Origin: Hemerocallis citrina
Lineage: Eukaryota > Streptophyta > Magnoliopsida > Asparagales > Asphodelaceae
Direction of reading: 5' to 3'
NCBI GenBank assembly: GCA_017893485.1
Contig: CM030358.1
Location: 149,371,368-149,435,367 of the forward strand
Length of the DNA: 64,000 bases
The notes under the pieces were generated by a model. That model did not search any database and was not told the origin of the DNA. It saw nothing but the letters and a program-made list of their open reading frames with translations. Both the position numbers and the translations under genes were made by a program. Positions 45,880-57,542 of this stretch are shown in pieces (position 1 is the stretch's first letter; the number at the start of each line of letters is the position of its first letter).

Positions 45880-45980
45880 TTTTTATTTTATTTTATTTTA
45901 TTTTATTTTATTTTATTTTAGTTTTAAGGAAAATGTGGAGTATGACCACCCTATTTCATTAATAAGGAGTTAATAAAATA
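45880..45980 (-). mobile_element. LINE 3' tail fragment, array unit 1
   Basis: A (TTTTA)n tract is followed by AAGGAAAATGTGGAGTATGA and GGAGTTAATAAAAT, identical in layout to the 3' end of the full LINE at 51240. It stops about 100 bp in and joins ATTTTTAAGGAATATGTTGG. Confidence 0.85.
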
Positions 45981-46186
45981 TTTTTAAGGAATATGTTGGA
46001 AGTATTGGGATATAAGAAAACCTATTTGTTTGCATAAACAATGACATTCCGATTTTCTAACAACTGAAATTAATTAAGAACATTCTTATTATTCTCATAA
46101 TTAGTGCAGACTTCTTGTTTAATTTCCAAAGTCACTACAGATACACTAATGAATTTTTAAACTTTTCCATTTAGATTTAATCTACT

Positions 46187-46560
46187 TCACATTGGGATCA
46201 CGAAGATAGTGCACAATGTGCTGTAATTCAGCTTTAGCCTCGTCAACGCCCTTGACATGACTAAACTTAGTATCCGAGTACTCCATGCTTGGCTGCACCC
46301 CATCATCTAAACCATGAGCTGTACATGCCATCAGATAGAAATCCTTAAAACCCATTTTTAAGTGTAACGAAATTGTACGAGTTTATTGATATAATGAATT
46401 AAGAAGCTAATATTACGTACCAGCATTTGAAGTCACTATTTGAATTGGAGCAGTCGCAGATGTCCCAGGAATTCATTCTTCGGCCATTTGGGTGATGTTT
46501 TAAAGAGCCGGTGCACTGTGGAAGATTTCCTCCTTTGCTGAACTAGCTACACCTACATAT
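46187..46560 (-). pseudogene. FtsH N-terminal exons, array unit 1
   Basis: On the - strand, 46354-46187 encodes YSDTKFSHVKGVDEAKAELQ and HIVHYLRDP, the start of the FtsH AAA+ module. An exon-like piece upstream (about 46560-46438, donor GCTG then GTACGT) reads GTSATAPIQIVTSNA but contains two in-frame stops. The Walker A/B region that should follow is missing, replaced by the LINE tail and the breakpoint, so with 45349-45837 this forms a gutted gene. Confidence 0.7.
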
Positions 46561-46809
46561 TAGTCATTGAAATTTCATGAGTCCCAACTCTTGTGGTTGA
46601 CAAACTAACAATACAAAAGAAACGTACAGTATCTCAAATTAAACAAGAAGAGAACAAACAAAATCATCGAAATTGAAAGACAATATGATGAGTAGTATCT
46701 CAACTCTAACCAATATTATCATAAAGGAGTGATTAATGAACACAAACATAACTTGTAGTTTAGTTCGATCAATTTATATCCTGGTCAGCTTTAATTCAAT
46801 ATGTTAAGC

Positions 46810-46872
46810 TTAATATGGGTTAAATTTTTCTAGACAAGCTGCCTGCCAAATATTCAAGTACGCTGGTACATG

Positions 46873-46926
<54 letters not shown>

Positions 46927-47178
46927 GGCATGCCTAGGTGCACGCAGTGAGAGGAGGCAGCAGCAATGGGGGTTAGGGTTTGGTTGGGGGTCGGAGGAGG
47001 AGGAGGAGGACCGTGATTGGGAGGAAGCAAAAAATCTGATTTCTTTTGTGGGTGGGGGGAAAGGTACTACTGAGGTTTTTGATTGTCTTGGAGTAGATGA
47101 CGTTGTTGTAATACTTTCTTTTTTCAGACCCAGACCCGAGTTTAAATAGAGAGGATGTTGATTGAAGTTAATTAACAT
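46810..47178 (-). pseudogene. Possible first exon of the FtsH-type gene, unit 1
   Basis: The frame has a Ser/Arg-rich segment (EIRFFASSQSRSSSSSSD) like a transit peptide but runs into LSLSLS encoded by a (GA)n microsatellite at about 46873-46922. Its place upstream of the FtsH exons and its repetition in unit 2 (49560-50012) suggest a first exon. The evidence is positional only. Confidence 0.3.
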
Positions 47179-47374
47179 AATATTTTTTTACAAATACTAC
47201 ACATGATGATGAAATCATTAAACGAAATAAAACTAACAAAACTAGCAATTTTTCGAATTTTTCTCATTTCAGTTTACTACTCTCAGATATAGTATATCAT
47301 TCTGTTAGTAGCACCTGCCACCTTTTCCAATGGATACACCCAGTGCAGATATAATTGTGATCTATTTTTTTAAT

Positions 47375-47850
47375 TGGTGAAAGTTATTGTGGACCCCCCC
47401 ACCAAATCCTTAAAATGGGAGTTCGTTGGTAATGTTTTGTCGATTGCAATTACTGTTGTAGCTCTTTGGGCATATGATCAACTCACAAAGTTAAAGGAAA
47501 TCAGGTAGGTTTCAAATTTTCGTATACCAGTTTTGAAACATAATTTACCAATCATAAAAAAAACGTGAATGCTTATTCTTATTTAGTACAAACAATATCT
47601 AGCATAAGATAATTAAACATATAATGTCTTGTAAATTTCTTTTTAATAAATGCCTTGTCAAATATTAAAGAGGAATTACTTCGTTTAGAACATAAAAACC
47701 AAAAAACTTTGCATGGTATATAATTTGTAAAGTTAGATAAGCCATAAGGTCAAGATCCCTATCAAATAGTATTGTGTAGATAAAATTTTACACGCCATGG
47801 ACTTGATATATTGACAAACTTTCATAAATAAATCCATCTATTAATCTCTA

Positions 47851-47890
<40 letters not shown>

Positions 47891-48151
47891 CCGAAATTAT
47901 GTAGGTATATAAACTCCAATCTAACTAAAATTTTATTTTAAGTTAAAAATAGAGGTATTGATATACAACCTACAATTTTTGTAAATTTTTACCACTACTT
48001 TAAAAAGTTGTCTATAAATATTAATTTCACCTTGTTATCCAAAAAGGGCCTAAAGAGAAGTTTAACTTGCTGCATATTTTTTTTTTACCTAAATAGGGTG
48101 GATGAAAATGTTTCCTACCTTTGCCTCAGAGTAATAATGACCAACGACTAA
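47375..48151 (+). CDS. Small two-exon gene with one membrane segment, copy 1 (unknown function)
   Basis: Exon A (about 47375-47504) reads KVIVDP..KSLKWEFVGN, then VLSIAITVVALWAYDQLTKL and KEI. It ends AG at a GTAGGT donor. Exon B (48097-48151) follows an AAATAG acceptor, restores frame and reads RVDENVSYLCLRVIMTND then TAA. The segment FVGNVLSIAITVVALWAY is a likely membrane span. The true 5' end is unclear because the frame opens at TTG after an in-frame stop, so earlier exons may be missing. This copy has three extra C bases (one extra Pro). I do not recognise the family. It is probably a gene fragment carried by the duplication. Confidence 0.4.
47848..47888. repeat. (AAT)n microsatellite
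   Basis: About 13 AAT units. The orthologous tract in unit 2 (50605-50628) has fewer, showing drift since duplication. Confidence 0.9.
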
Positions 48152-48401
48152 GGAGAAGGTGAAACATCAACATCCTTTCACAAATAAGTACTTAGAAGTA
48201 ATGAGGACGTAGTCCACAACGCATTTACATCCATCAGATAAATATTTCCGTTGCTAAAGAAATCATTAAACGAAAGAGAACTAACAAAACTAGCAATTTT
48301 TGCACTTTTTCTCATTTCAGTTCACTACTTGATCGAGTAATGAACTATCAGATCTAGTATAGCATTTTTAGTAACACCTGCTACCTTTTCCATTTTCTTA
48401 A

Positions 48402-48517
48402 TTGGTGAAGGTGATTGTGGACCCCACCAAATACTTAAAATGGGTGTTCGTTGGTAACGTTTTGTCGATTGCAATTACTGTTGTAGCTCTTTGGGCTTAT
48501 GATCAACTCACAAAGTT
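48402..48517 (+). pseudogene. Exon A copy fused to LINE tail, unit 1
   Basis: Matches exon A of the small gene (KVIVDPTKYLKWVFVGN, then ALWAYDQLTKL) but is cut by the LINE tail after CACAAAGTT. The frame runs on through the (TTTTA)n tail to a stop near 48596, giving a chimeric open frame. Confidence 0.7.
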
Positions 48518-48602
48518 ATTTTATTTTATTTTATTTTATTTTATTTTAAAGGAAAATGTGGAGTATGACCACCCTATTTCATTAATAAGGAGTTAATAAA
48601 AT
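48518..48602 (-). mobile_element. LINE 3' tail fragment, array unit 2
   Basis: Same tail and the same breakpoint as at 45880-45980, with a shorter (ATTTT)n tract. It follows the same exon sequence CACAAAGTT. Confidence 0.85.
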
Positions 48603-48810
48603 ATTTTTAAGGAATATGTTGGAAGTATTGGGATATAAGAAAACACGTTTGTTTGCATAAACAATGACATTCCGATTTTCTAACAACTGAAATTATTTAA
48701 GAACATTCTTATTATTCTCATAATTAGTGCAGACTTCTTGTTTAATTTCCAAAGTCACTACAGATACACTAATGAATTTTTAAACTTTTCCATTTAGATT
48801 TATTCTACTT

Positions 48811-49185
48811 CACCTTGGGATCACGAAGATAGTGCACAATGTGCTCTAATTCAGCTTCTCGTCAACGCCCTTGACATGACTAAACTTAGTATCCGAGTAC
48901 TCCATGCTTTGCTGCACCCCATCATCTAAACCGTGAGCTGTACATGCCATCAGATAGAAATCTTTGAAACCCATTTTTAAGTGAAACGAAATTGTACGAG
49001 TTTATTGATATAATGAATTAAGCAGCTAATATTACATACCGGCATTTGAAGTCACTATTTGAATTGGAGCAGTCGCAGATGTCCCAGGAATTCATTCTTC
49101 GGCCATTTGTGTGATGTTTTAAAGAGCCGGTGCACTGTGGAAGATTTCCTCCTTTGCTGAACTAGCTACACCTACATATTAGTCA
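48811..49185 (-). pseudogene. FtsH N-terminal exons, array unit 2
   Basis: Second copy of 46187-46560. The exon at 48979-48811 lacks four bases (CAGCTTCTCGTC against CAGCTTTAGCCTCGTC), which shifts the KGVDEAKAEL frame. The upstream exon-like piece at about 49185-49062 again has the in-frame stops. Confidence 0.7.
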
Positions 49186-49559
49186 TTGAAATTTAATGAG
49201 TCCCAACTCTTGTGGTTGACAACTAACAATACAAAAGAAACGTACAGTATCTCAAATTAAACAAGAAGAGCACAAACAAAATCGTCGAAATTGAAAGACA
49301 ATCTGATGAGTAGTATCTCAACTCTAACAAATATTATGATGAAGGAGTGACTAATGAACACAAACATAACTTGTAGTTTAGTTCGATCAATTTATATCCT
49401 GGTCAGCTTTAATTCAATATGTTATGCTTAATATGGGTTAAATTTTTCTAGATAAGCTGCTGCCAAATATTCGAGTATGCTGGTACATGTCTGCCTTCGG
49501 CGGCTACTCATTCAGTTAGTTCCCCATGATATGTTAGCTCACAATGATATGTTAGCTCA

Positions 49560-50012
49560 CTACAACAAAAATGCTCCTAAACTGAAGGGGAAAGAGAGAG
49601 AGAGGGAGGGAGAGAGAGAGAGAGAGAGAGAGAGTAGGGCATACCTAGGTTCTCGCAGTGAGAGGAGGTAGCAGCAATGGGGGTTTAGGTTTGGTTGGGG
49701 GTCTGAGGAGGAGGAGGAGGACCGTGAATGGGAGGAAGCAGAAAATCTGATTTCTTTTATGGGTGGGGCGAAAGGTACTACTGAGGTTTTTGATTGTCTT
49801 TGAAAGTGGGAGGAGAAAGGTACTAATGAGGTTTTTGATTGTCTTGGAGTAGATGACGTGGTTGTAATACTTTCTTTTTTCAGACCCAGACCCGAGTTTA
49901 AACAGAGAGGATGTTGATTGAAGTTAATTAACATAATATTTTTTACAAATACTACACATGATGATGAAATCATTAAACGAAATAAAACTAACAAAACTAG
50001 CAATTTTTGCAC
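49560..50012 (-). pseudogene. Possible first exon of the FtsH-type gene, unit 2
   Basis: Equivalent of 46810-47178 with a partial internal duplication (the stretch encoding RQSKTS and VVPF is repeated) and a shorter GA tract at about 49591-49634. A 70-bp insertion to its right (about 49485-49560) is absent from unit 1. Confidence 0.3.
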
Positions 50013-50129
50013 TTTTTCTCATTTCAGTTTACTACTCTCAGATATAGTATATCATTATATTAGTAGCACCTGCCACCTTTTCCGATGGATACAACCAGTG
50101 CAGATATAATTGTGATCTATTTTTTTTAA

Positions 50130-50886
50130 TTGGTGAAAGTGATTGTGGACCCCACCAAATCCTTAAAATGGGAGTTCGTTGGTAACGTTTTGTTGATTGC
50201 AATTACTGTTGTAGCTCTTTGGGCATATGATCAACTCACAAAGTTAAAAGAAATCAAGTAGGTTTCAAATTTTTGTATACCAGTTTTGAAACATAATTTA
50301 CCAATCATAAAAAAAACGTGAATGCTTAGTCTTATTTAGTACAAACAATATCTAGCATAAGATAACTAAACATATAATGTCTTGTAAATTTCTTTTTAAT
50401 AAATGCATTGTCAAATATTAAAGAGGAATTACTTTGTTTAGAACATAAAAACCAAAAAACTTTGCATGGTATATAATTTGTATAGTTAGATAAGCAATTA
50501 GGTCAAGATCCCTATCAAATAGTAGTGTAGATAAAATTTTACATGCCATGGACTTGATATATTGACAAACTTTCATAAATAAATCCATCTATTAATCTCT
50601 AAATAATAATAATAATAATAATAATAAAACCGTAAATTATGTAGGTATATAAACTCCAATCTAACTAAAATTTTATTTTAAGTCAAAAATAGAGGTATTG
50701 ATATACACCCTACAATTTGTAAATTTTTACCACTACTTTAAAAAGTTGTCTATAAATATTAATTTCACCTTGCTATCCAAAAAGGGCCTAAAGAGAAGTT
50801 TAACTTGCTGCATATTTTTTTACCTAAATAGGGTGGATGAAAATGTTTCCTACCTTTGCCTCAGAGTAATAATGACCAACGACTAA
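50130..50886 (+). CDS. Small two-exon gene with one membrane segment, copy 2 (unknown function)
   Basis: Exon A (about 50130-50257) and exon B (50832-50886, TAA) mirror copy 1, with an AA then GTAGGT donor and an AAATAG acceptor. The joined residue becomes Lys instead of Arg. Both copies keep frame, splice sites and stop, suggesting recent duplication of something that was once constrained. Confidence 0.4.
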
Positions 50887-51126
50887 GGAGAAGGTGAAAC
50901 ATCAACATCCTTTCACAAATAAGTACTTAGAAGTAATGAGGACGTTGTCCACAACGCATTTACATCCATCAGATAAATATTTCCGTTGCTAAAGAAATCA
51001 TTAAACAAAAGAGAACTAACAAAACTAGCAATTTTTGCACTTTTTCTCATTTCAGTTCACTAATTGATCGAGTAATGAACTCTCAGATCTAGTATAGCAT
51101 TTTTAGTAACACCTGCTACCTTTTCC

Positions 51127-51239
51127 ATGAAGGTGATTGTGGACCCCACCAAATACTTAAAATGGGAGTTCGTTGGTAACGTTTTGTCGATTGCAATTAC
51201 TGTTGTAGCTCTTTGGGCATATGATCAACTCACAAAGTT
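51127..51239 (+). pseudogene. Exon A copy split by the full-length LINE
   Basis: Begins ATG AAG GTG ATT and reads MKVIVDPTKYLKWEFVGN through AYDQLTKL, then is interrupted at CACAAAGTT by the LINE inserted at 51240. This copy lacks a TTTTTAATTGG stretch present upstream in the others, which creates the ATG. Confidence 0.7.
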
Positions 51240-54200
51240 TTTTTATTTTATTTTATTTTTAAGGAAAATGTGGAGTTTGACCACTCTATTTCATTAATAA
51301 GGAGTTAATAAAATAAACACAGAGTATTGAGCCAAGTACAATAATCTATGACACAACAAAAAAACATAAATCCACCTCAAAACATGAAGGATGGGGCACA
51401 AGACGGTACAAACCAACATATAACAAACAAAATACATCTAATCATGTATTCCCCCCAACAAAACCCTGGGGTGGTGGGGAACAATTAACCACACAAATCT
51501 GACTGGCCGGGCACCTTCCTCAATCTAGCATCGGCCCAATCTCTACATCATTATCATCGTATTCCTCCACCTGGAAGACGCTCGCTATCTGCCCTTTAGG
51601 TCCTGCAGCTGCCACATTTGCCCAACAAGAGATAAGATGCATAATGTGAGTCAAATTACTAAAAATATTATTACATGTTCTATGGAAGTACCAATTATTC
51701 TTGTCTAGCCAAAGACCCCCGGTCGTAGCGGCGATAGTGATAAACCAAGCTGCTCTCATTGTTCGTCTCTCCATAGCGAACTTTGGTCCTACTCACAGAT
51801 CCTCATACTTACTAGGATACTCATACGTCCCTAGGGCACTAAGAACCTCCACTAGGACTGCTTTGCTCTTGGGACATTCCAGAAAAATGTGGTCTCTAGT
51901 TTTCGGGACAGTATTGCAAAACCCACATGTAGGGTCCAAATTCGGATGACGTTTCTCTAGGTTCTCTCTAGTCAATATAGCATCATTGAACACTAGCCAG
52001 AGGAACGCTTTAACTTTCAACGGAGTTTTCGCCTTCCACAATATTCCCGACCAACACGGGTTACATCCCTTAATGTGAATGCGGTTATAAAGGGAGCGAA
52101 CGGTGAAGGTGTCATTATTTTTCAATCCCCAAAATTTTCTATCGGGATCCTGTGAGCATATTATACCAGCGCTGGCGATATAGGTCTGAAGTTCTATGAG
52201 CCTATGCTGGGAGGCCTGGTCCAGGGGGTGTATAAAGGCTGGTTTCCAGGAGCTTCTTCTTCAGGCTGCAGCCATCGTGCAGTGTGGTTGTAATGCTTGG
52301 TCATATAAATTAGGGAACAAAGTCCTAAGTGTGTGATCGCCACACCACCTATCCCACCAGAATCTGATGAGTCTGCCATTCCCGATAGATGTTATCACAC
52401 AGCAAATGAAGGGATCGTATGCCTTGGCGATACCTTTTCAGAACCAGAAAACACGCGGTCCTACCCTGAAACCCAGATTTCTCATTCCATTCCCATGCAG
52501 ATATGACTGAATGAAATCCTGCCATCCTTCTCCATTAGGGTGGAAGACTTTCCACCACCATTTCCCTAGGGGGGCAGATTCATATCTCACATGTCAATAA
52601 TACATAGTCCCCCGTGTATCTTTTTCATGCATACTTTTTTCCTATATGATAAAGTGATATCCTCATTTATCAAAGCTTGCCCCTTCCAAAGAAATCGTTT
52701 ACGTGTACGATCAATTCTCTGGATAACCCATCGTGGCATTTCGAAGAAGGATAAATAATAGGTAGGAAGGTTTGATAGAACTGCGTTGATAAGCGTTACT
52801 CTTCCTCCTAAAGATAATGCTTTCCCTTTGCATCCAGCCAGACGGTTTTCCACCCGGTCAATGATAGGTAACCAGTCCGCCTTCTTAAGTTTCCCGACCT
52901 CAGTGGCAACCCCAAGTAAGTAATGGGGAAATTCTCGATAGAGTAGTTGAGAATTGTGGCATGTTCTTGTGCCTCCTCTGTTGTAATGACAATGGGGATA
53001 AGAGCACTTTTGTGTAGGTTGACCCTGAGACTCGACCAAGCTTCAAAATAGTAAAGAATTCCTTTGAAAGCGGTAGTTTCCCCGAGATTGCCATTCCCAA
53101 ATAGTAGGGTATCATTTGCATATTGGAGGATAGAGCATCCTTGGCGATCGACTCCACTAGCCACCGGTGATGTTCAAGGCCCTACTGCAGTTAGCCATCA
53201 TGGTCTTCAATACATCTGCCACAATGGTGAAGAGGAGGGGGGAGGGAGGATCGCCTTTTCTAAGACCCCGTTTACATGAGAAAGGGTAACCAGGGACCCC
53301 ATTTACTAAAATAGCAGTTTTGCTAGTGGAGAGGCATGTGTAGATCCATCGATCCATCTAGTCCCAAATCCTCTTCCAGCCAGCGCTTCCAGGAGGCATT
53401 CCCATTCAACCGAGTCGTAAGCTTTCTCAAAGTCCAATTTCAGGAGATAGCTCTTCGCATTTGACGTGTGGCAGTGATGGATGGTTTCTTAAGCCGTGGC
53501 CATACTGTCTTGAATACACCGTCCTTTAATGAACCATGTCTGCTCGTAACCAATGAGTCCGTCCATCACCTTATCCAACCTATTTGCTAGGGTCTTGGTA
53601 ATAATCTTAATTGAGCAGTTGAGGAGACTAATAGGATGAAAATCTTCCACCCGCGGGTGGTCCTCTTTCTTGGGAATCAACACCACCTCAGCTAAATTAA
53701 TTCTTCCTAACTTAAGTTTATGATCATAGAGATCAGCGAACAACTTTATCAGGTCATGCTTGATTTCCTCCTAGAACACCTGGTAGAAAAGGGCAGGGAA
53801 TCCGTCAGGACCTGGGGCTTTGTCCCTTTCGAGTTGTTGTACCGCCTCCCAAATTTCCTTTTCCGTAAAAGGAGCTTCAAGGGGTCGAAGCATAGGGACA
53901 AGATCATTCACAGGCCCGTGCCAGAATTCACGTTGGAGAGGGACTCTCAAATCCACCTTCTAACCAGAAAGACATTTGAAGTGGGATTGGAACGCTACCC
54001 TGATCTCCTCGTCCCCTTGTATCTCTCCAGACTCTGATTGTTTCGAATGGATGAGATTAGATCTACGCGGGCACTGGCAACACGATGGAAAAAAGCTGTA
54101 TTCGCGTCTCCTTCTTTGAGCCATGAAATTCTGAATCGTTGTTGCCATTTGAGTTCTTCAAGTCTATAAAGTTGGTGAATATCTTCTTGAAGCTGAGGTA

Positions 54201-55476
54201 ACCTATTCCGCTCCTCCTATACCAGACTCCTAGTTCCATCCGTCTTTTTCTGCTCCTCAATATCTTCAAGCAGGGAAACTTTTGCTCTCCAGATTTTTGA
54301 AAATCTGGTCTGGTTCCATTTCCTGAGTTTGGCCCGCAATCTTCTAATTTTTTCACACCAGATTGCGGTTGCTTCAGTTCCTTTAGTAGGGCAGGACCAA
54401 TTCTCGTATACCATGTGATGGAAACCATGGATTTCCAACCACACTTTCTCAAATCTGAACTTGGGTGCTTTCTTAGGATGCACTTCTCCGGACGATAAGA
54501 TAATAGGGACGTGATCCGAGGTTGGTTTAGGGAGAGCTTTGGCCCAAGTTAAAGGGAATTTGGTCTCCCAATCTGCGGAGACCAAAACCCTATCAAGCTT
54601 AGTTAAAATGGGCGCCACTTGCATATTTAACCGGGTGAATAGTCTATTAGTGATGGGAATATCAACCAGTTCTAGGTCTGCGATAACCTCATTAAAGGTT
54701 TTCCTATCTGCGTCGCTAGATCCTCTGCCCTTTTGTTCTGAGGAAAACCTGGTGATGTTTAAATCTCCCCCCCCCCCCCCACCGATGGATGCGGCCACCG
54801 AGCGTAAATTGCTCGTAGTTCATTCCAGAATTCCACCCTAGCTAAAGAAATGTGCGGGCCATAAACCACCGAAATAGACTTGGTCCACAGAATCTGACTT
54901 ACGTGGGAGCAGGACTGACAACGAAAATTGACTGTGAAATTCATCTAAGCAGACATACTCCTCGGAATTGAAACCTAAGGCGATACCCCCAGATGCCCTA
55001 AGAGACGGGCAAATTTTCCATTCAGAAATGAGATATCCCCCCTGTAGTATCCCAAAAGAATTAATAAAATATTTTCCTATGTGTATATATATATATATAT
55101 ATATACACATGTACAGTATTTCTATTAGATTTATATCATGGACGAATTAGTACATAACTATTAAGGTAAATAGCCGTGCGTATTGTTATTTAGGGTTAGG
55201 GTTAGGGTGGGAGACTTAGGGTTGAGATGACTTAGGGTAAGGCCTAAACCTTAACCTCATCAAACCCTAAGCTCCATCTTGATAAGATCCAATGGTGGGA
55301 AATCCACATGAAGAAATCTTCTTGATGAAGCCAAAAACCCAACTTGAAGCTTCTAGGATTCATGTGTTGGCATAAGATCTCACCATCCACCTCCACTCAC
55401 TCACTCCCCTCACATCCCCACCCTACACCTATGGGCCAGCCTCCACCATCCCCAAAAACCCTAACTCCATTTCTAT

Positions 55477-55483
55477 AAAACCC
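55477..55483 (+). promoter_or_regulatory. Candidate LTR promoter TATA box
   Basis: TATAAAA in CCATTTCTATAAAACCCTCC, followed by CT-rich and then purine-rich leader-like DNA, about 430 bp from the LTR start. Confidence 0.5.
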
Positions 55484-57086
55484 TCCCCCTCATCTTCTCT
55501 TAGGTCATATATTCTTGTTTTACCTTACTTCAAAAAAAAAAGGAAAGGGGAAGAAGGAAGAAAAGAGAAAAATTTAGAGAAAGAGGAGAAGGGAGCAGTA
55601 GTAGTGAAGGATTGAGAGTGCCAAAGGTCTCACAAGAAGCAAGGAGAAAAGCTACTTAGGTCTTCATACAAAAGTGGGTGATTTCTCTAAACTCATAAAA
55701 AATCTAGTTTTTATTCATGTATGATTTTTGCATGTAAGAATAACCAAGAAAAAAAATTGTTTTGATCATATATGAATGAGGAGCATGCTAAGAAGAGAAA
55801 GTAGTCCCGTGGTAAAATATTTTCTCTTCAAGGATTGTTTAAAAACCATGTTCTTGAAGCTTAGTTAGAGAATTTTTATTTCATGAATGGTTAAGAGTCT
55901 TGAGCCCAAACTTTGGGGGAGTGTTTTTCCATGTATCTAGGACCTACATGATTTTTTTGTAATATTTAGAAGACACTTAATGCCCCAAACAAGCTCCACA
56001 TTTTCGGACAGCAAGCCATCTGCAGAAACAGCAACTTGAGAGTTTTTTGTCATAGATTCGAAAAATCATAGTTAATTATTGACTAAGTATTTTTGGCTGA
56101 AATTTTTTGTGGAAGCCTATTTATATGGCTAATACTAAAATACCAAATTTCACCCTTTTCTAATATGGTTTGTTACCTCAAAAAAATTCCTCAACTTCGC
56201 TGGTCCAGAGAGTCTGGACTGCAGATTTCTGCAGGTAGACGAAATTTCTTAGGTGCATAGCTTCGCATGTGCTTATGATATTGCCTTGAAATTTTGTGAG
56301 CAAGTTTTGGTAGGATTCAAATTTTATATTCCCGAATCTTAGAATTTTTAGACGACGTTTGATAAGGTTTCTGAATTAATTCCTAATTACGAGTATAAAG
56401 TTGCCTGAAAAACAGAGGGGATTTTTGTATCTTGGTTAAAGAGACATAGCTCTGTGCATACTAGGTTAAAGAGACATAGCTCTGTGCATACTAGGAGTTT
56501 GAGTGCAAATTTTTGACACAAGGTAGTGTTGGGAGTCTAGCTGTAGATTCTAAAATTTCATGGGCGTCCAATGAGGGGATGATTATATATAGAATTTAGC
56601 GTGAAACCGCGGAGTTACTTAGACTGAACCAAGCGGTCTGCACACATGTGATTTTCTAGGCCTATAGGTTCGGAATTTGCCCAAAGTGTGGCACTAGGGA
56701 CTTGTAGTATAGACCCCAAGCTTCCCAACAAGCCCAGGAAATCAAAATTCCGAGTTGTGTAGTAATTATTATGATTTTTCAAATACAGGACGGACTTAGC
56801 CGCCCTTAGAGAGTGGACGTTTTGCACATACTTGACTATTCCTCTACTCTCGAGTGATGATTGGAGAATTGGGGTGGTTGCATGCCCCATTACTCAGTTG
56901 TTTTATCCATGCTAATTAAGACTTGGGGAAGTGGCACTCTCATAACACGTCTAGATAGAAGTAAGGACTAGCTAGATATTAGTTCCTAACGATAAGTAAT
57001 CAGGTGACGCACTCTCCTGTCATTAAGGATACGTGCTGCGGTACGTATCCTGCACTGTTGATTCCTAAGGTACCGTGGTAAGGACT

Positions 57087-57542
57087 GAATGGGATTCGGG
57101 TACATGCTGGTGGACACGAACGGGTCGTATGGGCGGCGGTCCTGTGAAATACGATGCCATAGGTATGCTACGGTATATCTTTAAGTTCGTCACGACTGTT
57201 GAATGGGATCCAGGTTCATGCTGGTGGACACGAACGAGTCGTATGGGCTGCGGTCCTGTGAAATACGACGTCATAGGTATGCTGCGGTATATCTTTAAGT
57301 TCATCACGGCTGTTGAATGGGATCCGGGTACATGCTGGTGGACACGAACGGATCGTATGGACTGCGGTCCTGTGAAACACGGCACCATAGGTATGCTGTG
57401 GTATATCTTTAAGTTCGTCACGGCTGTTGAATGGGATCCGGGTACATGCTGGTGGACACAAACGGGTCGTATGGGCAGCGGTCTTGTGAAATACGGTGCC
57501 ATAGGTATGCTACGGTATATCTTTAAGTTCGTCATGGCTGTT
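57087..57542. repeat. Four tandem 114-bp repeats in the solo LTR
   Basis: Units start at 57087, 57201, 57315 and 57429, with a partial fifth at 57543. The unit contains CATGCTGGTGGACACGAACG and GGTATATCTTTAAGTTCGTC. Because 114 is divisible by three, long open frames appear on both strands. They have no coding signature. Confidence 0.93.

Larger units (their letters stand above)
45838..51239. repeat. Tandem segmental duplication array, two full units
   Basis: After a 42-bp partial unit (45838-45879) come unit 1 (45880-48517) and unit 2 (48518-51239), collinear and highly similar. Each starts with a short LINE 3' tail and ends with the exon fragment ...TATGATCAACTCACAAAGTT. Within each unit the small + strand exon occurs twice, about 1 kb apart, so a smaller duplication predates the larger one. 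Array sequence resumes at 62093 and 63694. Confidence 0.85.
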
